Part shown: in pieces, positions 39,936-53,200 of the stretch
Layout of the letters: each line of letters starts with the position of its first letter
Position numbering within the stretch: the stretch's first letter is position 1
NCBI GenBank assembly: GCA_010093515.1
Contig: MU001678.1
Coordinates: forward strand, 514,931 to 578,930
Source: Lineolata rhizophorae
Taxonomy: Eukaryota > Ascomycota > Dothideomycetes > Lineolatales > Lineolataceae
DNA: 64,000 nucleotides
Direction of reading: 5' to 3'
The notes under the pieces: generated by a model
The model's input: only the letters and a program-made list of their open reading frames with translations
What the model was told of the DNA's origin: nothing
Databases searched by the model: none
Position numbers and translations under genes: made by a program

Positions 39936-40818
39936 ATGGGCCTCCTAATGGACGACCTTCACACTCCATCTGTGCCCACAGGGGCAGCTGCAAGCGCCCC
40001 AAACGGCGTTCCCAAGGAGGAGCTACCTCTCGTGGAGCTCATAGCTGAAAGGGATCGCGTGCAGAGCGAGCTATTAGCGTTGGGCACAGTGCTGGAATCC
40101 GTACGCCCCATCAAACGAAGACCTCGATCATTGCAGCTAACCTCTTGCTTGCTTTAAAAGCACGGTGTTAACATGAGGACGTCCTTGACAACATTCGACG
40201 GTTTCCCGCGCGACGATATTGATGTAGCTCAGAGTATGCGCGACAGACGACCCTTTTGAAGGCAAGGGCTGACATACCGGCACAGTTCGAACGACGCGAG
40301 CGCGCATGATCCACCTGCAAAATGATTACAAGAACCTCATGGGCAAGATCGAGATCGGGCTACACGCTCATCACGCCGGACTTGCTGCCCAAAGCTCACC
40401 GGCACCACCTGCATCGCGACCAGCAACGCAGCCTACCGCAGGCCAGGCCACCGAGCAAGGCCCCGTGCCGGATACGCCTTTCGCCAAAGTTAACACCGTT
40501 GAGGGAGGGAGCCCGGCGGATACGGCTGGCTTGAAGCCGGGAGACATGGTTTTGCGATTCGGCAACGCGACTTGGTTGAATCACGAGAAGCTCGGCAAGG
40601 TCGCCGAGACCGTATCACAAAACGAAGGCGTACGTGAAAGTCGGACCAACTTCATGCCAAAAAGGAGACGCTGATTATAAATTCAGAGGCAAATCCGAGT
40701 TGTCGTAGAAAGGCAGCAAGGGTCGGGCGGTGGGTCGACGCAGATGGAACTGCAGTTAACACCCCGAAGAGGCTGGGGCGGACGTGGTTTGCTTGGCTGT
40801 CATCTTCTACCGTTGTAA
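39936..40818 (+). CDS. NAS2: 26S proteasome assembly chaperone Nas2/PSMD9
   Basis: Four exons: join(39936..40100,40161..40233,40286..40629,40687..40818), 237 residues. The N-terminal coiled region contains ELPLVELIAERDRVQSELLA and the conserved GVNMRTSLTTFDGFPRDDID. IRTTRARMIHLQNDYKNLM follows. A PDZ-like domain in the C-terminal half carries AKVNTVEGGSPADTAGLKPG, DMVLRFGNATWLN, and after the last intron QIRVVVERQ. Nas2 binds the Rpt5 tail during assembly of the proteasome base. Length and domain order match the family. The gene lies 592 nt upstream of Ran in the same orientation. Confidence 0.95.
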
Positions 40819-41410
40819 GGTTGCATGTTTGGCGGCGCTTTGGGTTCTTTCGTGGCAGGCTAGGAATGGGCTAGCACCTTGGGGCGAATTCAATAGCATG
40901 ATATCCCGGCGTATCAGTGGCAACCTTGCAGTAGAATGGAACGGAAGATAATTTCATGGAATATGGGAGCAAGGTATTTGACTGCAAGTAGCGCTTTCCG
41001 GAATTGACAAACGGCGTCCGATAGCGAAGGTTTTCGTTGTAGGTATGCACGCAGCAGCCTGCATAGCTCCCGCCATGCTTCCTAGGCAGACACCGACCGT
41101 GGCGGCCTGGTGGGGTTACCTGGGAAGGCTCGGATAAATTGCGCCCGCCGCTTCCGGCGTCCCTTCAGAAGTTGACCGCCGCCCAGCCGTCAACACCTCA
41201 CCACAACAAAATCACTTCATTTGCCCTACCACAACCTTTGCCCCCTCTTTCGACGGTGCAAGCAGGCCGCTTCATCGCTGAAGGTATTGCCGCAACCTCC
41301 CCTCGTTCCTATTTCTCGCGGAGCCTAACTGTGTGCTGACTAGTCTGGTGTTAACTCAAGCATCCCTCACCACACCTTCGGAATCGCCACATAACTCATC
41401 ACCGTACGCC
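40819..41410. other. Intergenic between Nas2 and Ran
   Basis: 592 nt. The last 250 nt before Ran are C/T-rich and probably its promoter and leader. An intron in the leader is possible but cannot be proved. Confidence 0.5.
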
Positions 41411-42385
<975 letters not shown>

Positions 42386-44371
42386 GCCTTTTCAAGCACA
42401 TGTTATGCTAGGAATACGGAAAATGATGGGCTCAGGTTTTAAAGGGGATTCGGTTTGCACCACGGCATTTTTCGGGAGGAACCATTGAGAGATAGCAGTG
42501 TTAGGAGTTTGCGTCAGGGCCTTCCCTAGCGCTCTCTTAGCAGCAGTTTCTTACACTTCCTTTTAGACCACTTTCATAATCAAGCGGTTCCCCCAAAGAA
42601 GTGCTGACGGCGAAATTTGCAAGTGAAAAGTTCGGCGAGACTTGAGCAGTTCATACTAGCGAATTTGACTTCAACAGTATTCCCTCGACTAGACTCTTCA
42701 CGGTCTCTAGTAGATTGAAAAGTACGCACTGACCCACGCATTGCAAGCTCGGAGTCAGCAACTCCTAAGGACCAGCAATCTCAACCGTCCCACTCTAGAT
42801 CGCTTGTTCGAACTAGGCATGATCTGGTAACCTTTTTGCCTGTTTTGAAAATACCATGGCTGGAAGTTTGTGATCAGCGGTTTAAACTTTAGAATGACGC
42901 CAGTTGATGCGGAAACTTGCCAAATCAGGGTTACCATGTTTCCTAGGATAAAATCGTTGCTTGTCCTGATTCTTTGACCTAGAAACTGCGCTCGGCATAA
43001 TTCACGTTTCTTAGAGCCTACGAAGGTCTTAACGCCTTCCGTTTATTTCCCACTACCACAGCTAATGCCGTTGACGCCGCCAGAACAACTAAATCGAGTC
43101 CAGAGCTTCATTACTTTCTCCTCTACAGTATTTGGATCGACTGCAATCAATATTATGTCGGAACCAGTAGATCCACGGTCCAAGCTACTCATTTTCGAGG
43201 AGAGATCCAACGTCCGTAATCACGCAAGGGTACGCCAAGAAAGGCTTTCTATATTTCCGGCTCCAGAACGAATGACCAACCGGTTTGGAAGGCATTTTTG
43301 AAATTTTTTGAATCTATGATCATGCCAAACACGAGCAGAGGACCAGTGAAGACAATGTAGTGGCTGTCGAACAGGTCTATAAGAGCGCAGAAAATTCGAT
43401 GAGAGGAATTGGAACGAATTATCATGACTTAACATAACTATTTCGACCGTTCGGAAAGGGACTCGAGATAAACGGCACATGAAAGCTGAGTAGAGGATTG
43501 GTAGTCCCATGTACGTACTATGCGAAGTTTCTATCTCGGTTGCCATTGCAGACTCTTTGTGGTCAATTAAAATAGAAGATTGGCTGCCATGCTATTGTAT
43601 CACTAATCCCACACCGAGTCAGTATCATCTTCGGTCTTAGAACGCTACGCGTGTCTCGCAACCGCGCTCAGGATTAAGTTCCGGCCGGCTGTCTTGCCGA
43701 CTTGACCCATACATTGCTAAAGTCGGAAATAGGTGTCGCCGAATACGCTAGGCACTTTCTTTCGTGATTGGAGGTTTGTTGAACAAACGGATGAAGCATT
43801 TCAAAGCATTTACAACCTCGGCATCTCTAAGTAGAGGGCCAGTACTACCCAAACGTGAGCCCCCTGATATGCGGAGGCGTACTATGACACGCGTGGGATG
43901 ACAGGAACAGGGAAATGGTTGCAGGTAGCAATAAGATAGCGTGGCAAACCCTGTATTGGTACGACTAGTTTAACTATCAAAGTGCTCAATGCCCGGCCGA
44001 AGGACCAATTCAGAATACGGAAATTTTCTTCTCCAGGAAGTGTTAGTTCGGGACTTTGCGGTGAATTTGTCCTAAAGAAGGTTGTCCATTGAACCCCATA
44101 GGGAGTAAGGTCAAAAGCCAAATCGGTTCTTTGCGGCAGAAAGTTTCGGGCACCAGATACTCGTTGAAGCGTATACACACCTAAAGCTGTGCAGAATTTC
44201 TTAACGCACCCATCCAGCAACATATGTGACCTTTGCGTGCGCTGGTAACGTCTCACAAGACATGTACTTTTGGAGGTGCAGGCGGGAGCCGACCCAGCCA
44301 AGACACGTATTCCGTGGCCGTCCGCACAACTCCACCCTACACCGAAACGCGCGACGTGTCGGATACCATGG

Positions 44372-44460
44372 CAGAGCCTCGAGGTTGGAATCGAACCCGC
44401 TGGGCTAGGGCATCCCAGGAGATTGCACCTAGCGCCAGCCCCACTCGGGCAAAAGCTCCT
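44372..44460 (-). other. tRNA-like relic (class II, Ser/Leu-like)
   Basis: On the minus strand TGCCCGAGTGG (44441-44451) matches the A box TGGCNNAGTGG at 10 of 11 positions. GGTTCGATTCC (44387-44397) matches the B box exactly. The spacing of 43 nt fits a tRNA with a long variable arm, and D-stem (GCC/GGC) and anticodon-stem (CTAGG/CCTGG) pairs can be drawn. But the T-stem has only three of five pairs and the acceptor stem does not pair, so this is at best a pseudogene or tRNA-derived sequence. Confidence 0.35.
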
Positions 44461-44798
44461 CGGCGCCTGCGGCGTTTTTGTCATCTTCGCGAGGTCCCGA
44501 GCGCAGGCCTGCCCCGCCTCCCCCCTGCAAGTCTGCAATTGAGGCCCCTCACCGCGCGAGGGGCTCTCGGCCGGAGAGGCGACGGCAGTTCCGTTCGAAC
44601 CACGCGGCCCGGGAGCACGCACAGCGCCAACCTCATGACGGGAGAATCAAGGCCGATCCGGACGCGCTCGACGCCCCCGGTCTTTCTCGCCGCCTGCTTG
44701 CCGCAAGGTTTGGGTGAGTGCCACGAGTGCCAGACGAGCCGTTCGGATCCCGCATGATGCCGGGCCCGGGGATCCCATTGCCGTCCGTGCGGATGCAT

Positions 44799-44806
44799 TA
44801 TATATA
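44799..44806 (+). promoter_or_regulatory. TATA-like box of the semialdehyde dehydrogenase gene
   Basis: TATATATA 172 nt upstream of the ATG, followed by a C/T-rich leader. Confidence 0.35.
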
Positions 44807-44977
44807 TTGAAGCAGACAGTAGCTTCACGTTAGCTATCCAGCCTCTTTAGCTTGTTCCGTCTTCTGCACGCCTTCTTCTCTCGTCCTTGCTGCAGCGATT
44901 CTGCCCCTCTGTGTACCCGTCCCCTAGTGATTGAAGCGCTGTGAAAGCACCAACCTCGTCTCTTTCAACTTGCCGCC

Positions 44978-46727
44978 ATGTCGCCCTCCAAAGTTGCTCC
45001 TTTTTGCTTCGACACCTTCTACAACGTCGTCGACGGCAAGACGCGCACAGCCAAGACGGCCCACCGCGGCATCAACCCTATGACACTGGAGGAGCTCTGG
45101 CCCGTCCCCGTCGCTACGCAGCAAGATGTCGACGACGCCGTTGCCGCCGGCATGCGCGCGTTCCCGGCATGGCGCGACACGCCCATAGAAAAGCGCAAGG
45201 AGCTGCTGGGCAAGTTCGCGGAGCTGTTCTCCGCCTACGCCGACGATTTCCTGTCCCTGCTCTGCCAGGAGACGGGAAAACCGGTACGAACATAATCGTT
45301 GGGATCGGTTGAGCCGAATGCTGTTGCTAACATGCCGTCCCGTTGATTAGAGGCCATTCGCCGCGATGGAGACCAATGGCGTTCAGAAGCTGATCCAAGC
45401 CCACCGTTCGTAGCCTCTGACTTGATTTGGAACCTTAGAAGCAGTGGAGCTTACACTTAAGTAGAGGATTTTGAACTGCCAGTTGAGAAGATAGAGGACG
45501 ACGAGAAGGTCATCACGACGACCTACACGCCCCTAGGTGTTGTGTAAGGCACAGTCATACGTATACTGGAGGGACACACGTCGACTGGAATAGGAGCTGA
45601 CAAGAACAATTAGGGGCGCCATCTGTCCTTGGAATTTCCCTATCACGCTCTGTAAGAACGACCCGACATTCCTTAGTGCTTGGGCGAAAGTGATATCTAA
45701 CCAGCACAGCCATGGGCAAGGTCGTCCCCGCTCTCCTCACCGGAAACGTCGTCATCGTTAAGCCGTCGCCCTTTACTCCCTACACCGCGCTCAAGTACAT
45801 CGAGCTGGCGCAGCAAATCTTCCCGCGGGGTGTGGTCCAGGCGCTTGGCGGCGACGACCGGCTAGGTCCTATGTTCACCGCGCACCCGGACATCGCCAAG
45901 ATCTCCTTCACGGGCTCCATCGCGACGGGAAAGAAGGTCATGGAGGCGTCGGCCAAGACCTTGAAGCGGGTGACGCTCGAGCTGGGCGGCAATGACGCAT
46001 GCATCGTGTTCCCGGATGTGGACGTGGCCAAGGTGGCGCCCGAGGTAGCCATGGGCGCCTTCTTCAACAGCGGCCAGGTCTGCGTCGCCACGAAGCGCAT
46101 CTACATCCATGAGAAGATCTATAAAGATTTCGTGGCCGCCATGGTCGAATTCGCCAAGAAACTCAAGGTGGGCGCCTCCGACGAGGAGGGCGTGATGCTA
46201 GGGCCGGTCCAGAATGCCATGCAGTACGAGCGCGTTAAGGGTTTCTTTGCCGATTCAAAGGAGAAGAACCATACGTTTGCGCATGGCGAGCCCGACGTTG
46301 CAGGGAGTAAGGGGTACTTCATTCAGCCGACTATCATTGACAACCCACCCCACGACTCGCGAATCATCCAGGAGGAGCCGTTTGGTACGTTGCTAGCTTC
46401 CTTAGGTCTGATAGCGGTATTTCAACTGACTACCAATTAGGTCCTATCGTTCCCACGCAGCCATGGTCCGATCTCGACGAGATTATCCAGCGCGCTAACA
46501 ATACCAAGGCTGGACTTGGCGCCTCTGTGTGGGCCAAGGATGTCGCGCAGGCTGAGGCTTGCGCCAAGCGTCTTGAAGCAGGAAATGTTTTTGTCAACAG
46601 CTATGTCAAGCCAAACCCGAAGGCTTTCTTTTCGGGCCATAAGGAGAGCGGAATTGGAGGGGAGTATGGCACTAAAGGCTTGCTTAGCTACTGCAATGCG
46701 CACGTCATGCACTCGTACAAGTTATAA
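44978..46727 (+). CDS. Succinate-semialdehyde dehydrogenase-like aldehyde dehydrogenase
   Basis: Six exons: join(44978..45283,45351..45405,45465..45543,45614..45651,45710..46384,46441..46727), 479 residues. Exon 4 is 38 nt and codes GAICPWNFPITL. ALDH landmarks: NFPITL, VVIVKPSPFTPYTALK (cofactor-binding Lys), FTGSIATGKKVM, catalytic E250 in LELGGNDACIVFPD, nucleophile C284 in FNSGQVCVATKRIY, and PIVPTQPWSDLDEIIQRANN. Length and the short N-terminus match cytosolic fungal succinate- or glutarate-semialdehyde dehydrogenase-like enzymes, which use NAD(P). Exact substrate cannot be told from sequence. It converges on the FRG1-like gene, 224 nt apart. Confidence 0.9.
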
Positions 46728-46951
46728 TGGAAGGTTTAGTGACGGGGTAGCACGGGCGTGCTCGTGCGTGGAGTAGAGGCAAAACGAGCCACAACAGTAT
46801 TCCTTTAAATTTTTATATGATTAGTACTTGCATTCGTACCGCCGAAATGAATGATATATCATACCATGAGAGCCGGCAGACAATGTGGTGAGCCAACGAA
46901 GTCCGATGCCGCCAATCGCCAGCGGATAGTCTAGCCACAACCACAACTATC

Positions 46952-47815
46952 TTACGCAAACTTATCGTGCTTCCCCTTGACCTTGATATCCAACATAGCT
47001 TCGTGATAATCACCTTCTTTCCGCGCCTTCTTCAGCCTTCTCACCTCATCGTCCTCCAGCCTGCGCCCAGCCTCCTGCTCCAACTGTTTCCTGCTAATCT
47101 TCTCGCGCGCCTTCTCCACCTTTGCGACTTTGAGCTTCGGCTTAAACCTCGCCTGCATGCGTATGCGCACGACGCAATTCTCGGCCGGGGTTTCCGTGTC
47201 GCCCCTAATTCCCGCGTTCTTCGGCTTATCTGCGTCCACGGAGACATACTTCCCCTCTGCCGTCCTCAGCAGAAGCTGCGCTCCGGAACCCGTCTCCAAA
47301 CGCGCCTCGGCCGGCGCCTCCTCGACAACGAACGACTCGTTCGTCCCCACAGCCTCCTTCGTCGCGCCTAGGATCCCGTACTTGTCGCAGCTGAGATACT
47401 TGCCGTGGTGGCCCTTGAGCATCCAGCCCTCGGTGCCCGCCACGCGGTTCGCGATCCACACCTGCCGCACGTCGTGCGGCTCCGCGCTTCGCGGGTCTCC
47501 CTCGACCATGTTCTCCACCGGCAGCGCGAACACAGCGCCCGTCGCGTCGCACGCCAGCGCACTCACGTCGGGCCGCGTCGCCAGTACAATCAGCACGGGC
47601 CCAGACACGTCAGTTGGCGCGTCCACGCCCACCCAGCTGTCGTCGTCGGGGGCCGGCGGGGCGGCCGCCGTCACGGATGCGCTGGTTGTTGCGACGGTGA
47701 CGGCGGACGGAGATGCCTGCGGCGCGTCGTCCTCGGCGAAGGGGTCGCGAATGGCTTCGGTGCGCTTGCGTTTCTTTGGCTTCTTGTCGCCCTTGAAGGT
47801 GAGGGCCTTGACCAT
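46952..47815 (-). CDS. FRG1-like protein
   Basis: Single exon, 287 residues, ATG at 47815. It starts MVKALTFKGDKKPKKRKR with a basic nuclear-type stretch, then an Ala-rich linker. The FRG1 domain (beta-trefoil, fascin-like) covers about 60-220: SWVGVDAPTDVSGPVLIVLA, RQVWIANRVAGTEGWMLKGH, GKYLSCDKYGILGATKEAVG, LLLRTAEGKYVSVD. The C-terminus is a charged coiled part (KISRKQLEQEAGRRLEDDEV). FRG1 proteins are nuclear and linked to pre-mRNA processing and actin bundling. The gene is head to head with the oxygenase-like gene, 375 nt apart. Confidence 0.93.
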   Translation of the reverse strand: MVKALTFKGDKKPKKRKRTEAIRDPFAEDDAPQASPSAVTVATTSASVTAAAPPAPDDDSWVGVDAPTDVSGPVLIVLATRPDVSALACDATGAVFALPVENMVEGDPRSAEPHDVRQVWIANRVAGTEGWMLKGHHGKYLSCDKYGILGATKEAVGTNESFVVEEAPAEARLETGSGAQLLLRTAEGKYVSVDADKPKNAGIRGDTETPAENCVVRIRMQARFKPKLKVAKVEKAREKISRKQLEQEAGRRLEDDEVRRLKKARKEGDYHEAMLDIKVKGKHDKFA

Positions 47816-48190
47816 TGTCGCTGGAGGGACTGGAAGGGGGAGACTCGTTGGATGTGGAGGCTGAGAGCGGCAGGTGCTTTTGCCTCTTCGACGTTAAGCG
47901 TATTAGACCTCGCGACGGGACGATAGCTATGCTTGGCGTGGAAGCTCAAGTCCCGGCGCGAAAGTTCGGGTGCTCCCGGCGGTGAGCGAGGCGGGAGCGG
48001 GGTGGGGCGGCAGAATTGATGGATTGGGCAGGTGAGTGGCTTTGTCGCCGAGGTGAATAGGCCCTAGATTGCAGATCTGCAAATGTTTTGCTGGATCTCG
48101 TGGATATTTATATCATCTGTGCCTTCGTTATCGTCTTGGTTGAACGAAGGGTTTTCATTCAGAGCGCAGGACGTCTCACTAACCCTAAAC
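47816..48190. promoter_or_regulatory. Shared upstream region of FRG1-like and oxygenase-like genes
   Basis: 375 nt between divergent start codons; likely shared promoter. No TATA box with clear position. A TATTTATATCATC stretch near 48106 could serve the plus-strand gene. Confidence 0.5.
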
Positions 48191-49458
48191 ATGGCCGCTA
48201 ACGGAACCAATGGGAGCACAGCAGCAAAAGCTCAAGTTGTGACAGTTAGTTTGGAGGAGCTTCGTGAGGGTAAATATTGCGTTCTTTGGAATTAATGTTC
48301 CGTACGTTAATCATAGCTAACATACCGCAGGCACTGTACCATTGTCCGCTTTGGAAGACGCCTTCGGACCTACATCTCTGGGAATCATAGTTGTTAAAGA
48401 CCTCCCTTCTAAGTTCGCAAACCTCCGTCATCGACTTCTATCGTACTCTTCTTACTTGGCCAATCTCCCTCAAGGAGAACTGGGTATGTTGGGCATTAAC
48501 CGCACAATGAGGTTCTGTTCTTTCAACTTCAGGTTGGCGCGTTCTAATTCCATGCCCCACTCTAGCTAAGCTTGAGTCCCCTGGTTCTAAGTACCTCGTT
48601 GGCTGGTCCTGCGGGAAGGAGACCCTAAAGTCCGGCCATTACGACACTCTAAAAGGTTCCTACTACGTAAACTGCGCGCCCGGATTTGAAAATGTCACCC
48701 TACAAGCCCGCGTACGCGAGCAGTTCCCTTGCTTTCCCGAGTACACGGCACCCAACATCTGGCCGCCCGGTGACATCCTGCCCGGCTTCGAAGTCACATT
48801 CCGCGAGCTGTGCGAGCTTATAATTGACACGGCGGTGCTAGTGGCGAGGGCCTGCGACTGCTTCGCGGAGACCAACATCGACGGCTACGAAAAGGGCTAC
48901 CTGGAGCACGTGGTGCGGACAAGCGTTGCGAGCAAAGCTCGCCTGCTGCACTACTTCCCCGCCGCGCAGACGCAACCGCAGGCGGACGGCGCCGAGGGCA
49001 AATCCGCCGCCGAGGAGGACGAGGACGACTGGTGCGCCACACACCTCGATCACGGATGCCTTACGGGCCTTACCTCCGCCATGTTTGTCGATGAGGCCAC
49101 CGCTCCGCCTCGTCTCAAGGGCAGCTCCTCCAACGAGATACCTGAGCCCCTTCCCGAGCTGCCCTCGCCACCAGATCCCCGTGCCGGGCTGTACATCCGA
49201 TCCCGCGCTGGCGAGGTTACGCAAGTCAAAATCCCGCGTGACTGCCTTGCATTCCAGACGGGCGAGGCGTTGCAGGTTATCACTCGTGGAAAGTTCCGGG
49301 CCGTGCCGCATTTCGTGCGCGGGGCGGCAGCAGACAAAGGTGCCATGGTGGCGCGGAATACGTTGGCGGTCTTCACACAACCCAACCTATGGGAGAAGGT
49401 GGATGAACGGCGGGATTTCGCGACGTTTGCGAGGGAAATTGTGGAGAAAAACCACTGA
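48191..49458 (+). CDS. 2-oxoglutarate/Fe(II) oxygenase-like protein (isopenicillin N synthase fold)
   Basis: Three exons: join(48191..48269,48331..48483,48566..49458), 374 residues. Splicing restores ELREGTVPLSALEDAFGPTS and LPQGELAKLESPGSKYLVGW. The active-site set of the superfamily can be read: H237 and D239 in ATHLDHGCLTGL, H326 in FRAVPHFVRG, and R341 in ARNTLAVFTQP as the 2-oxoglutarate-binding arginine. WSCGKETLKSGHYDTLKGSY and the long insert with an acidic linker (about 215-232) suit a fungal subfamily without known substrate. No secretion signal. No biosynthetic cluster around it. Confidence 0.85.
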
Positions 49459-50238
49459 GGCAGAGAGTATTTTATCAGTAGTTGGATTAAATATCAGATT
49501 TGGAACCACCCACAGTTCCTTCTGAAGAAGCATTAGTTCTCATAGTCACAAGTAAATTTTCAATGATGATGGATTGTGGTGTGCCTTACTAGCGAAACGC
49601 GTGAAAGACCATTTCTGGACAACTGGTCGCCATTATAATAGGACAATCGTCGGAGAGAGATGCCCTTTAGTCTAACATGTGATTCACTATTGCTTTCAGA
49701 TACACTGCCGGCTATCTTATAGTCCAGAGTCATTACACAACAAGTGTGCTCGCCGTTCATATCTCAAACTAAACCGAAGACCAAACCAAGAACACAAACC
49801 CAATAACGTCCATTTGTGGCCCGCCGAATTCGCTCGAAGAAACGCTGAAGAATCCATCACATACTAATCCTATCCCCACCCTGCCATTTGGAAACCATGC
49901 TGATATCAAGACAGGATACCATGAGCCGTACGTGAACATTGCCAACAAGAAAATGTCCAGCCGGAGCAAAGGGTATCAGACATAAGACATGGTGCTCTCC
50001 AAGCATGACTGCAACTTTACAACCAGGACAAGACCACTCAAGAGTAGCAAAGTGTGCCGGCTGAATGATACCCCATAATACCGCCAATTTCCAACGCCAT
50101 ACCCGCCTGTTGCAAAATCCGAAGAGTACGACAAGAACACTCGCCTAAAGGCCAAGCCGGCAATAACAATGAAACCCCCCGATCTACGCTTACAGTCTCT
50201 GCCTACCTATCTGCCACTGACAATGTCGCCCTAGCATT
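49459..50238. other. Intergenic between convergent genes
   Basis: 780 nt of AT-leaning 3'-flanking sequence between the oxygenase-like and Munc13-like genes. No gene or repeat supported. Confidence 0.5.
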
Positions 50239-53200
50239 TTATCTTATCGGCAAAGTTCCGATCATTCTCCCGGACGGTCCGCCCTGATTCAAACTCTGCC
50301 TGACAATCAATTCCGCTGCTGCTGCGGCGGCAAGGCGTTCCTTCTGCCTACTACGATCTTTGAGGTAGCGCTCGGCTTCAGGCCGCATGCGCAGAATGCG
50401 TAGGATGATGTCGTCGCTTGGTTCTGCCTGTGCTTCTTTGCGCTTCTCTTCCTTGGCTTTCTTCATCGTGCCCAAGTTGCGGGACAGCATTATTGTCTTG
50501 TGTCGACGGGGCATGCCCAAAAGTCCTGCCGCGCCGCCGAAACCGTGGCCGCCCATAGACGGCGGCGCTGAGACACGATTTAAGCGAGAGGCTTGATCGT
50601 GCTGGCGCGCTGCTGCTGCTGCCGCCATGGCCTCAGACGTGCGTATCAGGTTCTCGGTGGACTCGAAATAGAAGAAATTAAGATTCTGGAGTTCGTGATA
50701 CTTGGGTGATTTCAGAATGTCGACAGGAACACCGTTCGCGGTACCTGTGTCTTCGTCTACAGCATGGAAGAAGTCGAACAGAAGCTGTGGAGAAACTTAG
50801 TAAGACAGGGCCCTGTGCTAGCAGCAAAGGAGGGGTTGCACACCTGAAGCCACTTGAACACGATATCCAGCTCTTGTTGACTCAATTGCCTTTGCTGCGA
50901 GAGCTTGTCTGAGAGTGGGGGCACCAGAAGCGACTCGATTGTCACAAGGGCTTCCTTCCACAGCCTTGTCATAACCATAACCATAGCTGAATCGGTCAAA
51001 GTCTCCTTCATGATGGCAAAGTTTTCGTCGAAGTAAGTGAAGAGGGGTTTCAATGCATTAGTGATTTCGGCTTGTGTTGGCCCTTGAGAAGTGGGCACGG
51101 GTTTGCTCCGTTGGATCCAACTAGAGACCGAATTGATTGATATGCCTCTATTTAGTAGTGACCGTAGAGCTCGATACGACAGGCAGTGGTGGATGTACGC
51201 CGAAAGCTATGGCAACTGTCAGTAAGGCATCTTTCTCAAAGGCAACTTGAACGAACCTTATCCGTAATTTTCCTAGTCATGTCTCGCTCCGTCCTCTTCA
51301 GCGTCCGGAAAGCTTTGCCGAAATAGAATTGGATATCATCTCTCTCGCCTTCCATGCTAACACGGAGCAATAGCCGGCCTTGCGTGTCAAGATCTAGCCA
51401 GTATTCCCGAGGCATGTAATCTCTAAAATGGGACGGGTCCAGTTTCAGAGATGCGCGGCCAACACAGTCATGGTCGCCTAGGGCATCCCAGTCCCAGATG
51501 GTAGCAATAACATTGAGCGGTCCTTGCGTCGTGATATCGATCGTCTCGTCCCACCGAGGATTAAGGCTACTGTATATCACCCGGGTCTTTGCCAGTCTCT
51601 TTTGATACTCGTCCCCCAAGACAACGTACGGATCACTGAGGCCATTGATATCGCATGCCTTGAGGTCCTCGGCTTCGATGATCTTGATAGTGAACACGTA
51701 GTTGTTAATCTTGTGTGGCCTTTGATTGAGCGGGGTTTGGTTCCTCTGTAAGACATCCGCGCAGGCGTCGACGTTGATCTCGCGTTCCAACTTGTCTAAT
51801 TGCTGCATAGCATACTCGATATTGTTAAGCTTGACGAGAGACTCCGGCAAAAACTGGAATGGTTCGATCCTTTCCTTGTTAGTCCACGCGTCTTTAGCCA
51901 GTTGCACCCACTTTTCCTGTCTAGTCTGGCGCGACGCAGCCTCTTGCTCTGGAGTGAGCCTATCCATCTCCTTCGCGAACTTTTGTTCGACAAGCTCGCA
52001 ATATCGCGCCAGGGCAATGCCAACTATCTTCGAAATTGCCGTCATGAACTTTGCATATTGAAGGTCATTGTCCCAGTTCAGCTGGAAAATCTGTTCGATG
52101 GACTGGTTGATCGAGCGGAAAATATCGACAATGGAAACGCTGTGGCGCTCATCATCTGTTGGTATGTTTTCGGGGTGCTCAGTTCGGACTTTGAACTCGT
52201 CCAGTCTTACGGCACCTTCGACCCAGCCAGTAACGTTGGACTCCATAGCGCCAATCCAACGCCAAACAAAATCGGCAAGTATTTCCTCGACTGGGAAGTC
52301 AAACCGATGGTTAGGTAAGGACTGCGCGAAGACCTTGCGAAATTGAACCAGTTCGGAGTACAGTTCAAATCCGTCGGGAATTGGGATCTCTTTCTCCAAC
52401 TCTTCTTGAGTGATCATGATTCTCTTCACCAGTTCCCTAGCATCTTGCGCATAAGATGGCATTATTTCTTCGAGCAGCATAGTCAAAGGATTGACGCCCA
52501 TGACTTCTGGATTCTTCCGATAGCGCTTCTGGATCGAATTCGCGATCTTCAGAACAGACTTGCCTAGCTCAATTACGTGGAAGAATTGCCACTCTTCTTT
52601 CCTGTCAGGAATCTTCTCGGCCAAAAACTCGCGGTATTTCTCCATCGCTCGCTCCCGCAGCGCCCGCTGAAGCTCGGCGGAGAACTGGTCCAAATCCTCT
52701 GGCTTCTGTGGGAAAATGGGGTCGTCGTAAATATGGTTGTTGAGAATATACATTACGGGGCCTAAGCTGGGCGGTTTGTTTTCGTAACAGTGCATCATAA
52801 GTTCGAAAAGCTCCCGCAAGAGCGCATCATGAAGCGTAGAAAGAATGTGTTGATTGAGCGCGTAATCGGCCACGGTCCACTTAGTCCGATCAAAGAGAGA
52901 TGATTGAACGATCAGACTTGACCTGCCCTTCTTCGGCTCAACTGGGGGCTGCTTAAGGAATTCGAAGGCTTCATCCAGAGTCTCCAGAGGAATTTCTTGG
53001 CTCAAAAACTTTTCCCGAACGACATCAAGGAAAAGCACCATGCGGCTAAACTGGGGAACACGCCAGCGTAAAGCAACTTCGTTGAGTAGCTCGGCACTTT
53101 GCTTCGACAGCAATTTAATTGCTGGTGTATCCGCCGTTGCTTCCGAAGGCTGGAGCTCCTGGTCATGCAGATCATGCGTGAGAGCTTCTCTAAGAGCAGC

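Larger units (their letters stand above)
42386..44977. other. Gene-poor spacer upstream of the semialdehyde dehydrogenase
   Basis: 2.6 kb. 42500-44200 is AT-leaning with no supported gene. 44220-44760 is GC-rich and includes the tRNA-like relic. A TATATATA box at 44799-44806 precedes the dehydrogenase by 172 nt. Confidence 0.5.

Noticed and set aside
43882-44622. Minus-strand open frame of 246 codons
   Set aside because: No ATG start, no recognisable motif, composition differs between halves, and it runs through the tRNA-like relic; most likely chance in a GC-rich stretch.
44978-46727. Betaine-aldehyde or generic aldehyde dehydrogenase call
   Set aside because: The length, short N-terminus and NFPITL/SGQVCVATKR context fit the succinate-semialdehyde type better, though substrate stays unproven.
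48191-49458. Secondary-metabolite cluster around the 2OG oxygenase-like gene
   Set aside because: The neighbours are housekeeping genes (FRG1-like, Munc13-like); there is no PKS, NRPS, terpene synthase or dedicated transporter.
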